A DNA stretch of 43,335 bases from Flavobacteriales bacterium (GTDB taxonomy: Bacteria; Bacteroidota; Bacteroidia; Flavobacteriales; Flavobacteriaceae), in NCBI GenBank assembly GCA_011525195.1, contig WTIP01000109.1, positions 1 to 43,335 on the forward strand, read 5' to 3'. This document shows positions 8,622 through 17,139 of this stretch, one piece after another. Below the pieces are notes generated by a model that was given only the letters and a program-made list of their open reading frames with translations, was not told the origin of the DNA and searched no databases. Within the stretch, counting starts at the first letter, position 1. Every line of letters begins with the position of its first letter. Both the position numbers and the translations under genes were made by a program.

Positions 8622-9440
8622 ATGCAAAAATTACCCAAAATTGGCTTACCGGTCATCTTACTGATCGTTGTCATATTAATCTTTATCTCCAAGTCATCTA
8701 TTAATATTGGCTATGGAGAAGCAGGTGTTTTATTTAAAACTTTTGGTGGAGGTGTCGTAACAGATGAGCCCCCATTAGGAGAAGGATTTCATATTATCTC
8801 CCCTTGGAATAAAGTATATATCTATAATGTGAAGCAACAAGAGTTTTTTGAAGGAAATATGCAAGTACTCTCCTCTAATGGTCTTGAAATTTCATTAGAT
8901 GTATCTGTACTTTATCAGCCCAAATATGAAGAATTAGGACTCCTTCATAAAACAAAAGGTGAGAATTATGTCAATATAGTTTTAATCCCACAAATACGAG
9001 CTGTAGCCCGATCTGTAGTGGGACGTTATACGCCAGAACAATTGTATTCAACTAAACGCGATGCCATTCAGAATGAAATTTTTGAGGAAACACAAAAAAA
9101 TGTGGAATCACAACACATCCAATTGAATGCAGTGCTGGTTCGTGATGTTACCCTACCTGTAGCCATTAAAGAAGCGATTGAGCGCAAATTACGCCAAGAG
9201 CAGGAGGCCCTTGAATATGAATTCCGTATTGAAAAAGCCAGACAGGAAGCAGAACGTCAGCGAATTGATGCTGAAGGGAAAGCAACGGCAAACCGAATCT
9301 TAAGTGCTTCACTTACCGACAAGATTCTACAAGAAAAAGGAATTGAGGCTACGATTAAGCTTTCAGAATCACCAAATTCAAAAGTGATAGTAATTGGTAG
9401 CGGGAAAAATGGTTTGCCTATAATTTTAGGAAATCAATAA
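8622..9440 (+). CDS. Prohibitin-like SPFH domain membrane protein
   Basis: A 272-residue protein with one N-terminal transmembrane segment (about residues 8-25), an SPFH/prohibitin domain (about 28-200; blocks FKTFGGGVV, GFHIISPW and VVGRYTPEQLYSTKRDAIQ), and a charged alpha-helical, coiled-coil-like stretch (about 190-225) rich in Glu, Lys, Arg and Gln. Prohibitins form large membrane-bound rings that often associate with FtsH-type proteases; the role here is inferred only from the family. It starts 16 bases after fabG. Its stop is followed at once by the his promoter, so the transcript probably reads towards the his attenuator. Confidence 0.9.
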   Translation: MQKLPKIGLPVILLIVVILIFISKSSINIGYGEAGVLFKTFGGGVVTDEPPLGEGFHIISPWNKVYIYNVKQQEFFEGNMQVLSSNGLEISLDVSVLYQPKYEELGLLHKTKGENYVNIVLIPQIRAVARSVVGRYTPEQLYSTKRDAIQNEIFEETQKNVESQHIQLNAVLVRDVTLPVAIKEAIERKLRQEQEALEYEFRIEKARQEAERQRIDAEGKATANRILSASLTDKILQEKGIEATIKLSESPNSKVIVIGSGKNGLPIILGNQ

Positions 9441-9443
9441 AAT

Positions 9444-9472
9444 TTGAGTTTTAAAAAAAATAAATATATTTG
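9444..9472 (+). promoter_or_regulatory. Promoter of the his operon
   Basis: TTG (9444-9446, within TTTG) and TATATTTG (9465-9472) are separated by 18 bases, an exact match to the Bacteroidota TTG-N17-23-TAnnTTTG promoter. Transcription should start about 5 bases after the box, near 9477, only a few bases ahead of the leader-peptide ATG at 9481. Confidence 0.75.
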
Positions 9473-9480
9473 CTGCTCAA

Positions 9481-9537
9481 ATGAGAAAAACAAACTTACA
9501 TAGACATCATCTAAACACTCGATCAAACGAGTTGTAA
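9481..9537 (+). CDS. hisL: His operon leader peptide (attenuator peptide)
   Basis: This 18-codon reading frame encodes MRKTNLHRHHLNTRSNEL. Three His codons sit at 9499-9501, 9505-9507 and 9508-9510, with one Arg between the first two. It lies immediately after a consensus promoter and just before two alternative hairpins and an intrinsic terminator, all upstream of hisG. That is the classic arrangement of a ribosome-mediated attenuator: a shortage of charged His-tRNA stalls the ribosome at these codons. The product is presumably degraded and has no function of its own. By position, the mRNA would have almost no 5' untranslated region. Confidence 0.85.
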   Translation: MRKTNLHRHHLNTRSNEL

Positions 9538-9573
9538 TAGATTGTCTATGAAATTTATTACGAGCCCGTTTGA
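9499..9573 (+). promoter_or_regulatory. His attenuator: alternative pause and antiterminator hairpins
   Basis: Two mutually exclusive folds can be read directly. Fold A: 9499-9506 (CATAGACA) pairs perfectly with 9543-9550 (TGTCTATG), enclosing a 5-bp hairpin 9517-9521/9528-9532 (ACTCG/CGAGT). Fold B, the antiterminator: 9523-9529 (TCAAACG) pairs with 9567-9573 (CGTTTGA), and nested inside it 9532-9539 pairs with 9556-9563 (8 bp, one G-U). Fold B uses the left arm of the terminator, so both cannot form. A ribosome stalled at any of the three His codons would cover to about 9511-9522, breaking fold A and leaving fold B free. A ribosome at the stop codon (9535) would mask 9523-9529 and let the terminator form. 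Confidence 0.8.
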
Positions 9574-9594
9574 GCAATCAGACGGGCTTTTTTT
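9563..9594 (+). terminator. Intrinsic terminator of the his attenuator
   Basis: An 11-bp stem (9563-9573 with 9578-9588, one G-U pair) is closed by a GCAA tetraloop of the GNRA type and followed by a run of seven T (9588-9594). It ends 9 bases before the hisG start. Its left arm overlaps the antiterminator. Confidence 0.92.
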
Positions 9595-9603
9595 ATAAAA
9601 ACT

Positions 9604-10455
9604 ATGATACGAATAGCAATTCAAAAATCAGGCAGGCTTCACCAAGACTCTTTGAGTTTACTTAAAAGGTGTGGCATTTCAATTGATAATGGTAAAGATC
9701 AATTAAAAGCGGCTGCTCGAAATTTTCCTATGGAAGTCTTTTATTTACGAAATGGAGATATTCCACAATACTTAAGAGATGGCGTAGTAGATTTAGCCAT
9801 TATTGGCGAAAACCTTATTATTGAAAAAGGAGAAGACCTTGAAGTGATAGAACCCTTGGGCTTTTCAAAATGTAAGGTGTCTATAGCAGTGCCAAAAAAT
9901 CAAACTTTTAAGAGCCTAGAAGACCTTAACGGGAAGCGTATCGCGACCTCTTATCCGAATACGGTTACTAATTTTTTAGCCAAAAATAAAATAAAGGCTG
10001 AATTGCATATTATAAATGGATCAGTCGAAATTGCACCTAATATAGGATTAGCAGATGCTATTTGTGATATTGTATCAAGTGGTAGTACGCTTTTTAAAAA
10101 TAATTTAAAAGAAGTTGTAGAAATTGGGCGATCACAAGCTGTATTGGTTCAAGCGCCTGACATATCAAGTGAACTCCAGCAAACAATAGATAAACTTCGG
10201 TTTAGAATTCAAGCTGTTTTAAGAGCAAAGCAGTCCAAATACATCTTGCTTAATGCGCCCAATGATAAAATTAAGGCAATCAGTGCTATACTGCCAGTAT
10301 TGAAAAGTCCAACAGTATTGCCCTTGGCGCAAGAGGGATGGAGTTCGCTTCACTCTGTGATTAATGAGAGTGACTTCTGGGAGGTCATCGATCAGCTTAA
10401 AGCTGCTGGAGCGGAAGACATCTTAGTATGTCCAATTGAAAAAATGGTTTTGTGA
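9604..10455 (+). CDS. hisG: HisG, ATP phosphoribosyltransferase (long form)
   Basis: At 283 residues this is the long, hexameric, histidine-inhibited type, beginning MIRIAIQKSGRLHQDSLSLL and ending in the extra PII-like regulatory domain (about 210-283). The substrate-binding glycine/serine loop DIVSSGSTLFKNNL is intact. It joins ATP and PRPP in the first step of histidine synthesis. It is the first structural gene after the attenuator, so the committed step is controlled both by attenuation and, by family knowledge, by feedback inhibition. Its TGA overlaps the hisD ATG by one base. Confidence 0.97.
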   Translation: MIRIAIQKSGRLHQDSLSLLKRCGISIDNGKDQLKAAARNFPMEVFYLRNGDIPQYLRDGVVDLAIIGENLIIEKGEDLEVIEPLGFSKCKVSIAVPKNQTFKSLEDLNGKRIATSYPNTVTNFLAKNKIKAELHIINGSVEIAPNIGLADAICDIVSSGSTLFKNNLKEVVEIGRSQAVLVQAPDISSELQQTIDKLRFRIQAVLRAKQSKYILLNAPNDKIKAISAILPVLKSPTVLPLAQEGWSSLHSVINESDFWEVIDQLKAAGAEDILVCPIEKMVL

Positions 10456-11747
10456 TGCAGCAATTTATAAACCCCTCATTTGACGAATGGAATATTTTGA
10501 CTGAGCGACCTACAGCAAGTTATGAGGATCTAGAACCTTTGGTAGCTGAAGTTTTTGAAGCCGTAAAAAAAGAAGGCGATCAAGCCGTTAGGAAATATAC
10601 TGCTCAATTTGACAAAGTAGCACTCGAAGAAGTAAGAGTGGGTGCTCAAGCTATAAATAATGCCGAAAAGTTAGTTCCCGAAGCACTTAAAGCAGCAATA
10701 CAACAAGCCAAAGTAAATATTGAGTCTTTTCACAAGGCGCAGGACTATAAAATGCAGCAGCTTGAGACCCAAAAAGGGGTGGTTTGCTGGCAAGAGAAAA
10801 AACCAATAGAGAAAGTGGGTCTCTATATTCCAGGGGGCTCAGCGCCTTTATTTTCTACAATTTTAATGCTTGCGATTCCGGCTCAAATTGCGGGTTGTAA
10901 AGAAATTATTCTTTGTACGCCTCCCACTCAAGAAGGAACAGTTCCACCTGTAGTGCTCTATACAGCCCAATTGTGTGGGGTGGAAAAAATTTATACAATA
11001 GGAGGAATACAAGCCATTGCTGCTATGGCCTTAGGTACCGCTACAATTCCTAAAGTATATAAAATATTTGGCCCTGGTAATCAATATGTTACAGTTGCCA
11101 AACAGTGGGCCACACGCTATCAAGTTTCTATTGATATGCCTGCAGGTCCTAGTGAACTTTTAGTGGCTGCTGATGCCACTGCAAATCCTGCATTTATTGC
11201 GGCAGATTTATTGTCTCAGGCTGAACACGGTCCAGACAGCCAAGTACTTTTTGTAACCACGCACAGGTCTTTTTTGAGTGAAGTGACCGCTGCGCTTGAA
11301 GAGCAGCTTAATGCTTTGCCGAGAAAAGAGATAGCAGCACAGGCGTTGAAAAATTCTAAAGCTTTTTATTTTGAGACGAATCAGCAAGCCATTGACTTTA
11401 TTAATGCTTATGGTCCTGAACACTATATTGTTTGTGTTGAAAACGAAGCGCTTTATTTGGAGCAAGTGCGCAATGCAGGTTCTGTTTTTGTGGGGAATTT
11501 TACTCCAGAGAGTGCTGGAGATTATGCCTCGGGCACAAACCATACCTTACCTACTAATGGATATGCCAAGCACTATAGTGGGGTAAATTTAGATAGTTTC
11601 AGAAAGGCCATTACGTTTCAAAAAATCTCAAAAGAAGGAATTCAGTTGCTGGGCAATACGATTGAACTCATGGCGGAAGCAGAAGGTCTGCAGGCACATA
11701 AAAATGCAGTGCGTATTCGATTAAATACATTAGAGAATGAAATTTGA
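10455..11747 (+). CDS. hisD: HisD, histidinol dehydrogenase
   Basis: The 430-residue zinc enzyme oxidises L-histidinol to L-histidine with two NAD+. Visible family blocks are YIPGGSAPLFSTILMLAIPA, KIFGPGNQYVTVAKQ, DMPAGPSELLV, DLLSQAEHGPDSQV (zinc and catalytic region) and GPEHYIV. I start at ATG 10455 rather than the overlapping GTG at 10452. The ATG overlaps the hisG stop in a TGATG junction, pointing to translational coupling. The 3' end overlaps hisC by 11 bases. Confidence 0.96.
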   Translation: MQQFINPSFDEWNILTERPTASYEDLEPLVAEVFEAVKKEGDQAVRKYTAQFDKVALEEVRVGAQAINNAEKLVPEALKAAIQQAKVNIESFHKAQDYKMQQLETQKGVVCWQEKKPIEKVGLYIPGGSAPLFSTILMLAIPAQIAGCKEIILCTPPTQEGTVPPVVLYTAQLCGVEKIYTIGGIQAIAAMALGTATIPKVYKIFGPGNQYVTVAKQWATRYQVSIDMPAGPSELLVAADATANPAFIAADLLSQAEHGPDSQVLFVTTHRSFLSEVTAALEEQLNALPRKEIAAQALKNSKAFYFETNQQAIDFINAYGPEHYIVCVENEALYLEQVRNAGSVFVGNFTPESAGDYASGTNHTLPTNGYAKHYSGVNLDSFRKAITFQKISKEGIQLLGNTIELMAEAEGLQAHKNAVRIRLNTLENEI

Positions 11748-12789
11748 TGCCACTTCTTATTTGAGAAAGCGCCTGCTGGAACTAAAACCTTATCAATCTG
11801 CGCGCCAAGAATTTGTCAGCAATGGCGAATCCATGATTTTTTTAGATGCCAATGAGAGTCCGTATGAAACAGACCTCAATAGGTATCCCGATCCATTACA
11901 ACTTGAATTAAAAGCCTTAATCGCAAAATGGAAAGGGGTGCGTATCGAACAGTTGTATTTATCAAATGGAAGCGATGAATTTATTAGCCAAGTGATCATG
12001 GGCTGCTGTGAGCCTGATAAAGAGGCTATAATGATCGCCCCTCCTACATTTGGGATGTATAAAGTAGCAGCTGCGCTTCTTGGGGTCCAGGTGTGTGAAG
12101 TGCCGCTTACCCAAACCTTTGAATTGGATGTTGATGCACTGCTAGACAGGGCAGATGAGACGGTAAAAATACTTTTTATTGCAAATCCAAATAATCCTAC
12201 AGCGAATGCTTTTAAGCCCGAAGCCCTCGCGCGTATCCTCGATCACTTTCCAGGCTTAATTGTAATCGATGAGGCCTATTCAGAGTTTCATGATGCCCCT
12301 TCCTATATCAGTCAGTTAGATAAATACCCCAATCTTTTAGTTTGTCAAACCTTTTCTAAAGCCCAGGGTTTAGCTGGCGCTAGATTGGGAATCGCCTATG
12401 GACATCCCGATTTAATTTCCTTTTTTAATCGCATTAAAGCCCCCTATAATATTAATACTTTAACTTTAAGTACAGCAATTCAAAAAATTGATAAACAAGA
12501 AGTTGTAAAAAATCAAGTCAAATTAATTATTGAAGAGAGAAAGCGTTTAGAAGACGCTTTTTCAACCATCGAATGCATCCAAAAATGTTATCCTTCTGAT
12601 GCTAATTTTTTACTGATTCAAGTGGATGATGTGGCATTGCGCTATAAGCAACTCATAGATAAGGGGATTGTTGTGCGCAACACCTCTAAATACTTACATT
12701 GCGAAAATACGCTTCGGATTACTGTAGGTCTTCCAGAGGAAAATCAAGCCTTGATTAAGGCTTTTCAAAGTCTAAATCCAATAAAATGA
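11737..12789 (+). CDS. hisC: HisC, histidinol-phosphate aminotransferase
   Basis: A 350-residue fold-type I PLP aminotransferase. DANESPYE is near the N-terminus, [11 protein letters not shown] and NPNNPTAN line the cofactor site, VIDEAYSEF supplies the PLP-binding Asp/Tyr, and the Schiff-base lysine is in [15 protein letters not shown]. It converts imidazole acetol phosphate and glutamate to histidinol phosphate. The start lies 11 bases inside hisD and the stop overlaps hisB in ATGA. Confidence 0.96.
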   Translation: MKFDATSYLRKRLLELKPYQSARQEFVSNGESMIFLDANESPYETDLNRYPDPLQLELKALIAKWKGVRIEQLYLSNGSDEFISQVIMGCCEPDKEAIMIAPPTFGMYKVAAALLGVQVCEVPLTQTFELDVDALLDRADETVKILFIANPNNPTANAFKPEALARILDHFPGLIVIDEAYSEFHDAPSYISQLDKYPNLLVCQTFSKAQGLAGARLGIAYGHPDLISFFNRIKAPYNINTLTLSTAIQKIDKQEVVKNQVKLIIEERKRLEDAFSTIECIQKCYPSDANFLLIQVDDVALRYKQLIDKGIVVRNTSKYLHCENTLRITVGLPEENQALIKAFQSLNPIK

Positions 12790-13913
12790 AAAAAGTATTA
12801 TTTATAGACCGTGACGGAACATTAGCGCTAGAGCCTAAGGACTTTCAGCTTGACGCCTTTGAAAAACTTATTTTTTATCCAGGTGTATTTACTTATCTGG
12901 GTAAAATTGCCAAAGAATTTGATTATGAACTCGTAATGGTGACCAATCAAGATGGTTTGGGTACTTCCTCTTTCCCTGAGGAGACTTTTTGGCCCTTACA
13001 GCAGCTTCTAATTCAGTCTTTTGAAAATGAGGGTGTCGTATTTAGTGAGGTTTTGATCGATAAAAGTTTGCCTTCAGAACAAGCCCCTACGCGCAAGCCG
13101 CGTACAGGTATGTTAACCAAATATTTAAACAACCCAGAATACGACTTGAAAAACTCCTATGTCATTGGAGACCGAATGACAGATATGGAACTGGCAAAAA
13201 ATATAGGGTGTCAAGGGATCTTTCTAGCCAATAATCCCAATTTAGGTCTTGAAGAAGCTGATCCAGAGGACACATTTCCTGTAGTACTTTCTACTACTAA
13301 ATGGAAAGAAGTTTATGCCTTTTTAAAATTAGCGCAACGTCAAGTGGTCTATACACGTAAAACAAACGAAACAGCCATCGATCTTCAACTCAATCTGGAC
13401 GGTAGTGGGAAAAGTAAAATTCAAACTGGGATCGCTTTTTTTGATCATATGCTAGACCAATTGGCGCGCCATGGTGGAATGGATATAGAACTCAATGTCA
13501 AAGGTGATTTGGAAGTAGATGAGCACCATACGATTGAGGATACAGCCATCGCTTTAGGAGAAGCTTTTGCCCAAGCGCTGGGCTCTAAACTCGGCATAGA
13601 GCGCTATGGTTTTTGTTTGCCTATGGATGACTGCTTGGCGCAGGTTGCACTGGATTTTGGAGGGCGTAATTGGTTAGTCTGGGAGGCAGAATTTAAACGG
13701 GAGATGATTGGTCAAATGCCTACTGAAATGTTTATGCATTTTTTTAAGTCTTTCTCTGACGGTGCCAAGGCGAACTTAAATATACAAGCCAGTGGTACCA
13801 ATGAACACCATAAAATTGAAGCCATCTTCAAAGCCTTTGCTAAAGCCATAAAAATGGCGATTAAACGGGACCCTGATAATATGATTTTACCCTCTACTAA
13901 AGGCAGTTTATAA
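12786..13913 (+). CDS. hisB: HisB, bifunctional histidinol-phosphatase / imidazoleglycerol-phosphate dehydratase
   Basis: A 375-residue fusion. Residues 1 to about 170 are a HAD phosphatase, with nucleophile and acid D8/D10 in FIDRDGT, the TNQDG motif and [10 protein letters not shown]. Residues about 185-375 are the dehydratase, with its metal-binding histidines in [22 protein letters not shown] and [10 protein letters not shown]. In the phosphatase half, the E. coli zinc loop (C92, H94, C100, C102) aligns with [14 protein letters not shown] here, which has none of the four ligands; RKP is kept. The two activities are steps 6 and 8 of the pathway. hisH begins directly after its stop with no gap. 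Confidence 0.95.
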   Translation: MKKVLFIDRDGTLALEPKDFQLDAFEKLIFYPGVFTYLGKIAKEFDYELVMVTNQDGLGTSSFPEETFWPLQQLLIQSFENEGVVFSEVLIDKSLPSEQAPTRKPRTGMLTKYLNNPEYDLKNSYVIGDRMTDMELAKNIGCQGIFLANNPNLGLEEADPEDTFPVVLSTTKWKEVYAFLKLAQRQVVYTRKTNETAIDLQLNLDGSGKSKIQTGIAFFDHMLDQLARHGGMDIELNVKGDLEVDEHHTIEDTAIALGEAFAQALGSKLGIERYGFCLPMDDCLAQVALDFGGRNWLVWEAEFKREMIGQMPTEMFMHFFKSFSDGAKANLNIQASGTNEHHKIEAIFKAFAKAIKMAIKRDPDNMILPSTKGSL

Positions 13914-14498
13914 ATGGTTGCTATCATAGATTACGGGGCAGGAAATACAAAGAGTCTACAGTTTGCTTTAGAGCGACTGGGTGCCTCTCATATTCTTACT
14001 TCAGATGCCGAAATAATTAAACAAGCGGAGAGAGTTATTTTTCCGGGTCAAGGGGCAGCGGGGAGTGCAATGACCAAACTAATTGATACGGGTCTTGATC
14101 AGTTGATTCCTACTTTGAAACAACCCCTTTTAGGTATTTGTCTAGGGATGCAATTACTCTGTGAGTATTCTGAGGAAGGGGGAGTAGAAGGACTTGGTAT
14201 CATCAAAGGAAGTGTCAAACGGTTTGGTGGTACTGTTAAAGTGCCTCAAATGGGTTGGAACAGCATTTACGATCCCAAAAGCCCCTTATTTGAGGGTATA
14301 AATGAAGGTGATTTTATGTATTTGGTACATTCTTATTATGTACCACTATGCAAGGAAACTGTGGCCATCAGTCACTATAACGGGCCTTATAGTGTAGCCC
14401 TACAGAAAGCTAATTTTTATGGAGTTCAGTTTCATCCAGAAAAAAGCAGTCTCAAAGGGCAATTACTACTTCAAAATTTTTTAAAACTTCCCGCATGA
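13914..14498 (+). CDS. hisH: HisH, glutaminase subunit of imidazole glycerol phosphate synthase
   Basis: A 194-residue class I glutamine amidotransferase. It has [11 protein letters not shown], the oxyanion-strand block [11 protein letters not shown], the nucleophilic Cys in GICLGMQLL, and the His/Glu pair in [10 protein letters not shown]. It releases ammonia from glutamine and feeds it to HisF. The ATG follows hisB's TAA without a gap, and its stop overlaps hisA in ATGA. hisF is two genes away. Confidence 0.96.
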   Translation: MVAIIDYGAGNTKSLQFALERLGASHILTSDAEIIKQAERVIFPGQGAAGSAMTKLIDTGLDQLIPTLKQPLLGICLGMQLLCEYSEEGGVEGLGIIKGSVKRFGGTVKVPQMGWNSIYDPKSPLFEGINEGDFMYLVHSYYVPLCKETVAISHYNGPYSVALQKANFYGVQFHPEKSSLKGQLLLQNFLKLPA

Positions 14499-15223
14499 GA
14501 ATATGCCCAGCCATAGACCTTATAGAAGGAAAGTGTGTCCGCCTTTCTAAAGGAGATTATGCCACAAAAAAGATTTATAATGAATCTCCTTTAGAAGTAG
14601 CAAAGGCTTTTGAAGCGCATGGAATTGAGTATTTACATCTGGTAGACTTAGACGGCGCAAAGTCAAAACACATCGTTAATTACAAAGTTTTGGAAACATT
14701 GGCGAGCCAAACATCATTAAAAATTGATTTTGGGGGAGGGCTAAAATCAGATCAAGACATTAAAATTGCTTTCGAAAGTGGTGCTGCACAGATTACAGGT
14801 GGAAGTATAGCCGTTAAGGCACCTGAAATTTTTAACAACTGGCTCAAGCGCTATGGTACAGAGAAAATTATTTTAGGAGCAGATGTCAAAGGTTTAAAGA
14901 TAGCAACAGACGGCTGGTTAGAGACTTCAGATCAGTCACTTTTTGAGTTTATTGAATACTATAAAAGTCAAGGAATCGAATATGTAATATGCACTGATAT
15001 CAGTAAAGACGGGATGTTAGAAGGCCCTGCTTTTGCACTTTATCAAAAGCTACTTGCAAAAGTTCAGATCAAGCTGATCGCTTCGGGTGGGATTTCTAAA
15101 TTTGAAGAACTCCCTGAGCTCGCAGCTTTGGGCTGTGAAGGAGCGATTATCGGCAAAGCGATTTATGAAAACCGTATTTCATTAAAACAATTGGAAAATT
15201 ATATTATTGGAAATGGAAACTGA
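14495..15223 (+). CDS. hisA: HisA, ProFAR isomerase
   Basis: A 242-residue (beta-alpha)8 barrel starting [22 protein letters not shown]. The catalytic aspartates lie in PAIDLIEG and [12 protein letters not shown], and phosphate is bound by the two half-barrel loops DFGGGL and ASGGIS. It performs the Amadori isomerisation of ProFAR to PRFAR. Its last 11 bases overlap the start of the DinB-like gene. Confidence 0.96.
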   Translation: MRICPAIDLIEGKCVRLSKGDYATKKIYNESPLEVAKAFEAHGIEYLHLVDLDGAKSKHIVNYKVLETLASQTSLKIDFGGGLKSDQDIKIAFESGAAQITGGSIAVKAPEIFNNWLKRYGTEKIILGADVKGLKIATDGWLETSDQSLFEFIEYYKSQGIEYVICTDISKDGMLEGPAFALYQKLLAKVQIKLIASGGISKFEELPELAALGCEGAIIGKAIYENRISLKQLENYIIGNGN

Positions 15224-15734
15224 GTTGATTACAGAATTTAAAAAACACAGTATTTACCGCTTGGAAGAAGGGCTGCGCATGCTCAAAAAAGCCTTGTCTT
15301 TTGTAGATCAGGAGCAGTTTTGGAAAATTCCTTATAAAAAGGGGATGTCTCTAGGGAATCAGTTGCTTCACGCCCAAGGAAATATGAGACAATACATCCT
15401 TTCCTCATTAGGCAAAGAACCTGATCTGAGGCATAGAGATAGAGAGTTTGTATACTCCCCCGAAATAGACAAGTCGCAACTACTTAGCGAACTGGAAGCC
15501 ACTGTAAAAGCTTCAATACAATGTATAGAAAATACGACTGAGGCAGAATTTCTTAAAATCCGCAAAGTCCAAGCCTTCACTTTCAGCGGTCTGGGTGCTG
15601 TGCTCCACGCGGTAGAGCATTTTTCTTATCATGTTGGACAAACGGCCTTTTGGGTAAAGTCGATGACAGCGCAACAGCTAGGTTTTTATGAGGGGGTGGA
15701 TTTAAATGAAAAAAACGAAAGCAATGCTGACTAA
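15213..15734 (+). CDS. DinB-like (DUF1572-type) four-helix protein inside the his operon
   Basis: A 173-residue helical protein of the DinB/YfiT-like superfamily. The His pattern [11 protein letters not shown] plus [13 protein letters not shown] is the usual three-histidine metal site. Members include bacillithiol- and mycothiol-dependent transferases and many proteins of unknown role; the function here is unknown. It overlaps hisA by 11 bases upstream and hisF by 11 bases downstream, so it is fully embedded and likely translated in step with the his enzymes. I start at ATG 15213; a TTG six bases earlier is less likely. Confidence 0.8.
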   Translation: METELITEFKKHSIYRLEEGLRMLKKALSFVDQEQFWKIPYKKGMSLGNQLLHAQGNMRQYILSSLGKEPDLRHRDREFVYSPEIDKSQLLSELEATVKASIQCIENTTEAEFLKIRKVQAFTFSGLGAVLHAVEHFSYHVGQTAFWVKSMTAQQLGFYEGVDLNEKNESNAD

Positions 15735-16485
15735 ACGAATCATACCCTGTTTGGACATCAAAGACGGACGCACTGTAAAAGGGGTTAATTTTGTCAATTT
15801 ACGCGATGCAGGAGACCCCGTAGCACTGGCGGCGCAATACGCCCAAGAGCAGGCAGATGAATTGGTTTTTTTAGATATCTCAGCTACTGAACAAAAGCGC
15901 AAAACACTGGCGAATCTTGTATTGAGAGTTGCAGCAGCCATTGATATTCCCTTTACTGTAGGGGGCGGAATCAGTACTATTGAAGACGTGGCTATTTTAT
16001 TAAAAAATGGAGCCGATAAAGTCTCTGTCAATTCTGCCGCAGTAAAAAACCCTAAATTGATTGATGCGCTGGCGGAGCAGTTCGGATCTCAGTGTATCGT
16101 AGTCGCCATTGATGCCAAGCAAATTGAAGGGCAATGGAAAGTACATTTAGTAGGTGGAAAAGAACCTACAGATAGAGACCTTTTTGAATGGGCCAAAGAG
16201 GTAGAACAACGAGGTGCTGGAGAACTACTCTTTACCTCTATGGACCATGACGGCACCAAACAAGGCTTTGCCAATGAGGCGCTAGCAAGACTTTCAGTAG
16301 AAACAAACTTACCTGTTATAGCCTCTGGTGGTGCTGGAAATATTTCGCATTTTAGTGAGGCTTTTACGATAGGCAAGGCTGATGCAGCCCTAGCAGCCAG
16401 TGTCTTTCACTTTGGTGAAATTGCGATACCTGAACTAAAGAATAAATTAAAACAACAGCAAATTGCTGTACGAATAGACAAATGA
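15724..16485 (+). CDS. hisF: HisF, cyclase subunit of imidazole glycerol phosphate synthase
   Basis: A 253-residue (beta-alpha)8 barrel. [20 protein letters not shown] carries the catalytic Asp in CLDIKDG, and the second catalytic Asp is in [10 protein letters not shown]. Phosphate-binding loops are VGGGIS and ASGGAG. It uses ammonia from HisH to convert PRFAR to imidazole glycerol phosphate and AICAR. I start at ATG 15724 because the standard HisF N-terminus begins there; an in-frame ATG at 15706 would add six charged residues. The start overlaps the DinB-like gene by 11 bases, and the stop overlaps hisIE in ATGA. Confidence 0.96.
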   Translation: MLTKRIIPCLDIKDGRTVKGVNFVNLRDAGDPVALAAQYAQEQADELVFLDISATEQKRKTLANLVLRVAAAIDIPFTVGGGISTIEDVAILLKNGADKVSVNSAAVKNPKLIDALAEQFGSQCIVVAIDAKQIEGQWKVHLVGGKEPTDRDLFEWAKEVEQRGAGELLFTSMDHDGTKQGFANEALARLSVETNLPVIASGGAGNISHFSEAFTIGKADAALAASVFHFGEIAIPELKNKLKQQQIAVRIDK

Positions 16486-17081
16486 TGAAACCTGATTTTT
16501 CTAAAAACCCAGACCAGTTAATCCCTGCAATTATTCAAGATGCCATTACCCAAAAGGTCTTGATGCTAGGCTATATGAATGCCGAATCATTTGAGGCTAC
16601 ACAAAAACTTCAAAAAGTCACTTTTTTTAGTCGTTCGAAACAGCGACTTTGGACAAAAGGGGAGGAGAGTGGTCATTATTTAAATTTACAATCTATTCAA
16701 TTAGATTGTGACCAAGATTGCCTCCTCATACAAGCCCTACCCCAAGGACCAACTTGTCACAAAGGAACAGACAGCTGCTGGGGCGATGAGAATAATCATC
16801 CTTTGGCTACACTTTTAGAATTAGAGGCCGTTATTGATTTACGTAAAAAAGAAAATACGGCCGACAGCTATGTAGCTTCTCTTTTTCAAGCAGGGATCAA
16901 TAAAATTGCTCAAAAAGTAGGGGAGGAAGCTGTAGAAACTGTAATCGAAGCCAAAGACAATAATGCGGACTTATTTTTAAATGAAAGCGCAGACCTTTTA
17001 TTTCACTACCTTGTTTTACTTCAAGCCAAAGGCTATAAGTTGGAAGATGTGGCCCGTATTTTAGCAGCACGAAAAAAATAA
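16482..17081 (+). CDS. hisIE: HisIE, phosphoribosyl-AMP cyclohydrolase / phosphoribosyl-ATP pyrophosphatase
   Basis: A 199-residue fusion. The N-terminal half is the cyclohydrolase, with [26 protein letters not shown], the Asp/Cys metal-site stretch LDCDQDC, and CHKGTDSCW. The C-terminal half (about 110-199) is the MazG-like pyrophosphatase with [13 protein letters not shown]. Together they perform steps 2 and 3 of histidine synthesis. It is the last gene of the operon. I see no convincing terminator in the 58 bases before the DUF2461 gene. Confidence 0.96.
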   Translation: MMKPDFSKNPDQLIPAIIQDAITQKVLMLGYMNAESFEATQKLQKVTFFSRSKQRLWTKGEESGHYLNLQSIQLDCDQDCLLIQALPQGPTCHKGTDSCWGDENNHPLATLLELEAVIDLRKKENTADSYVASLFQAGINKIAQKVGEEAVETVIEAKDNNADLFLNESADLLFHYLVLLQAKGYKLEDVARILAARKK

Positions 17082-17139
17082 GGAATACAGAAAAAGTAGA
17101 AAAAAATGTACCTTTAAAGGCATTAAATAGCAAGACTTA

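Noticed and set aside
17111-17120. CCTTTAAAGG palindrome after hisIE as a terminator
   Set aside because: It has no loop and no T-run after it; ten bases of AT-rich palindrome are easily met by chance.
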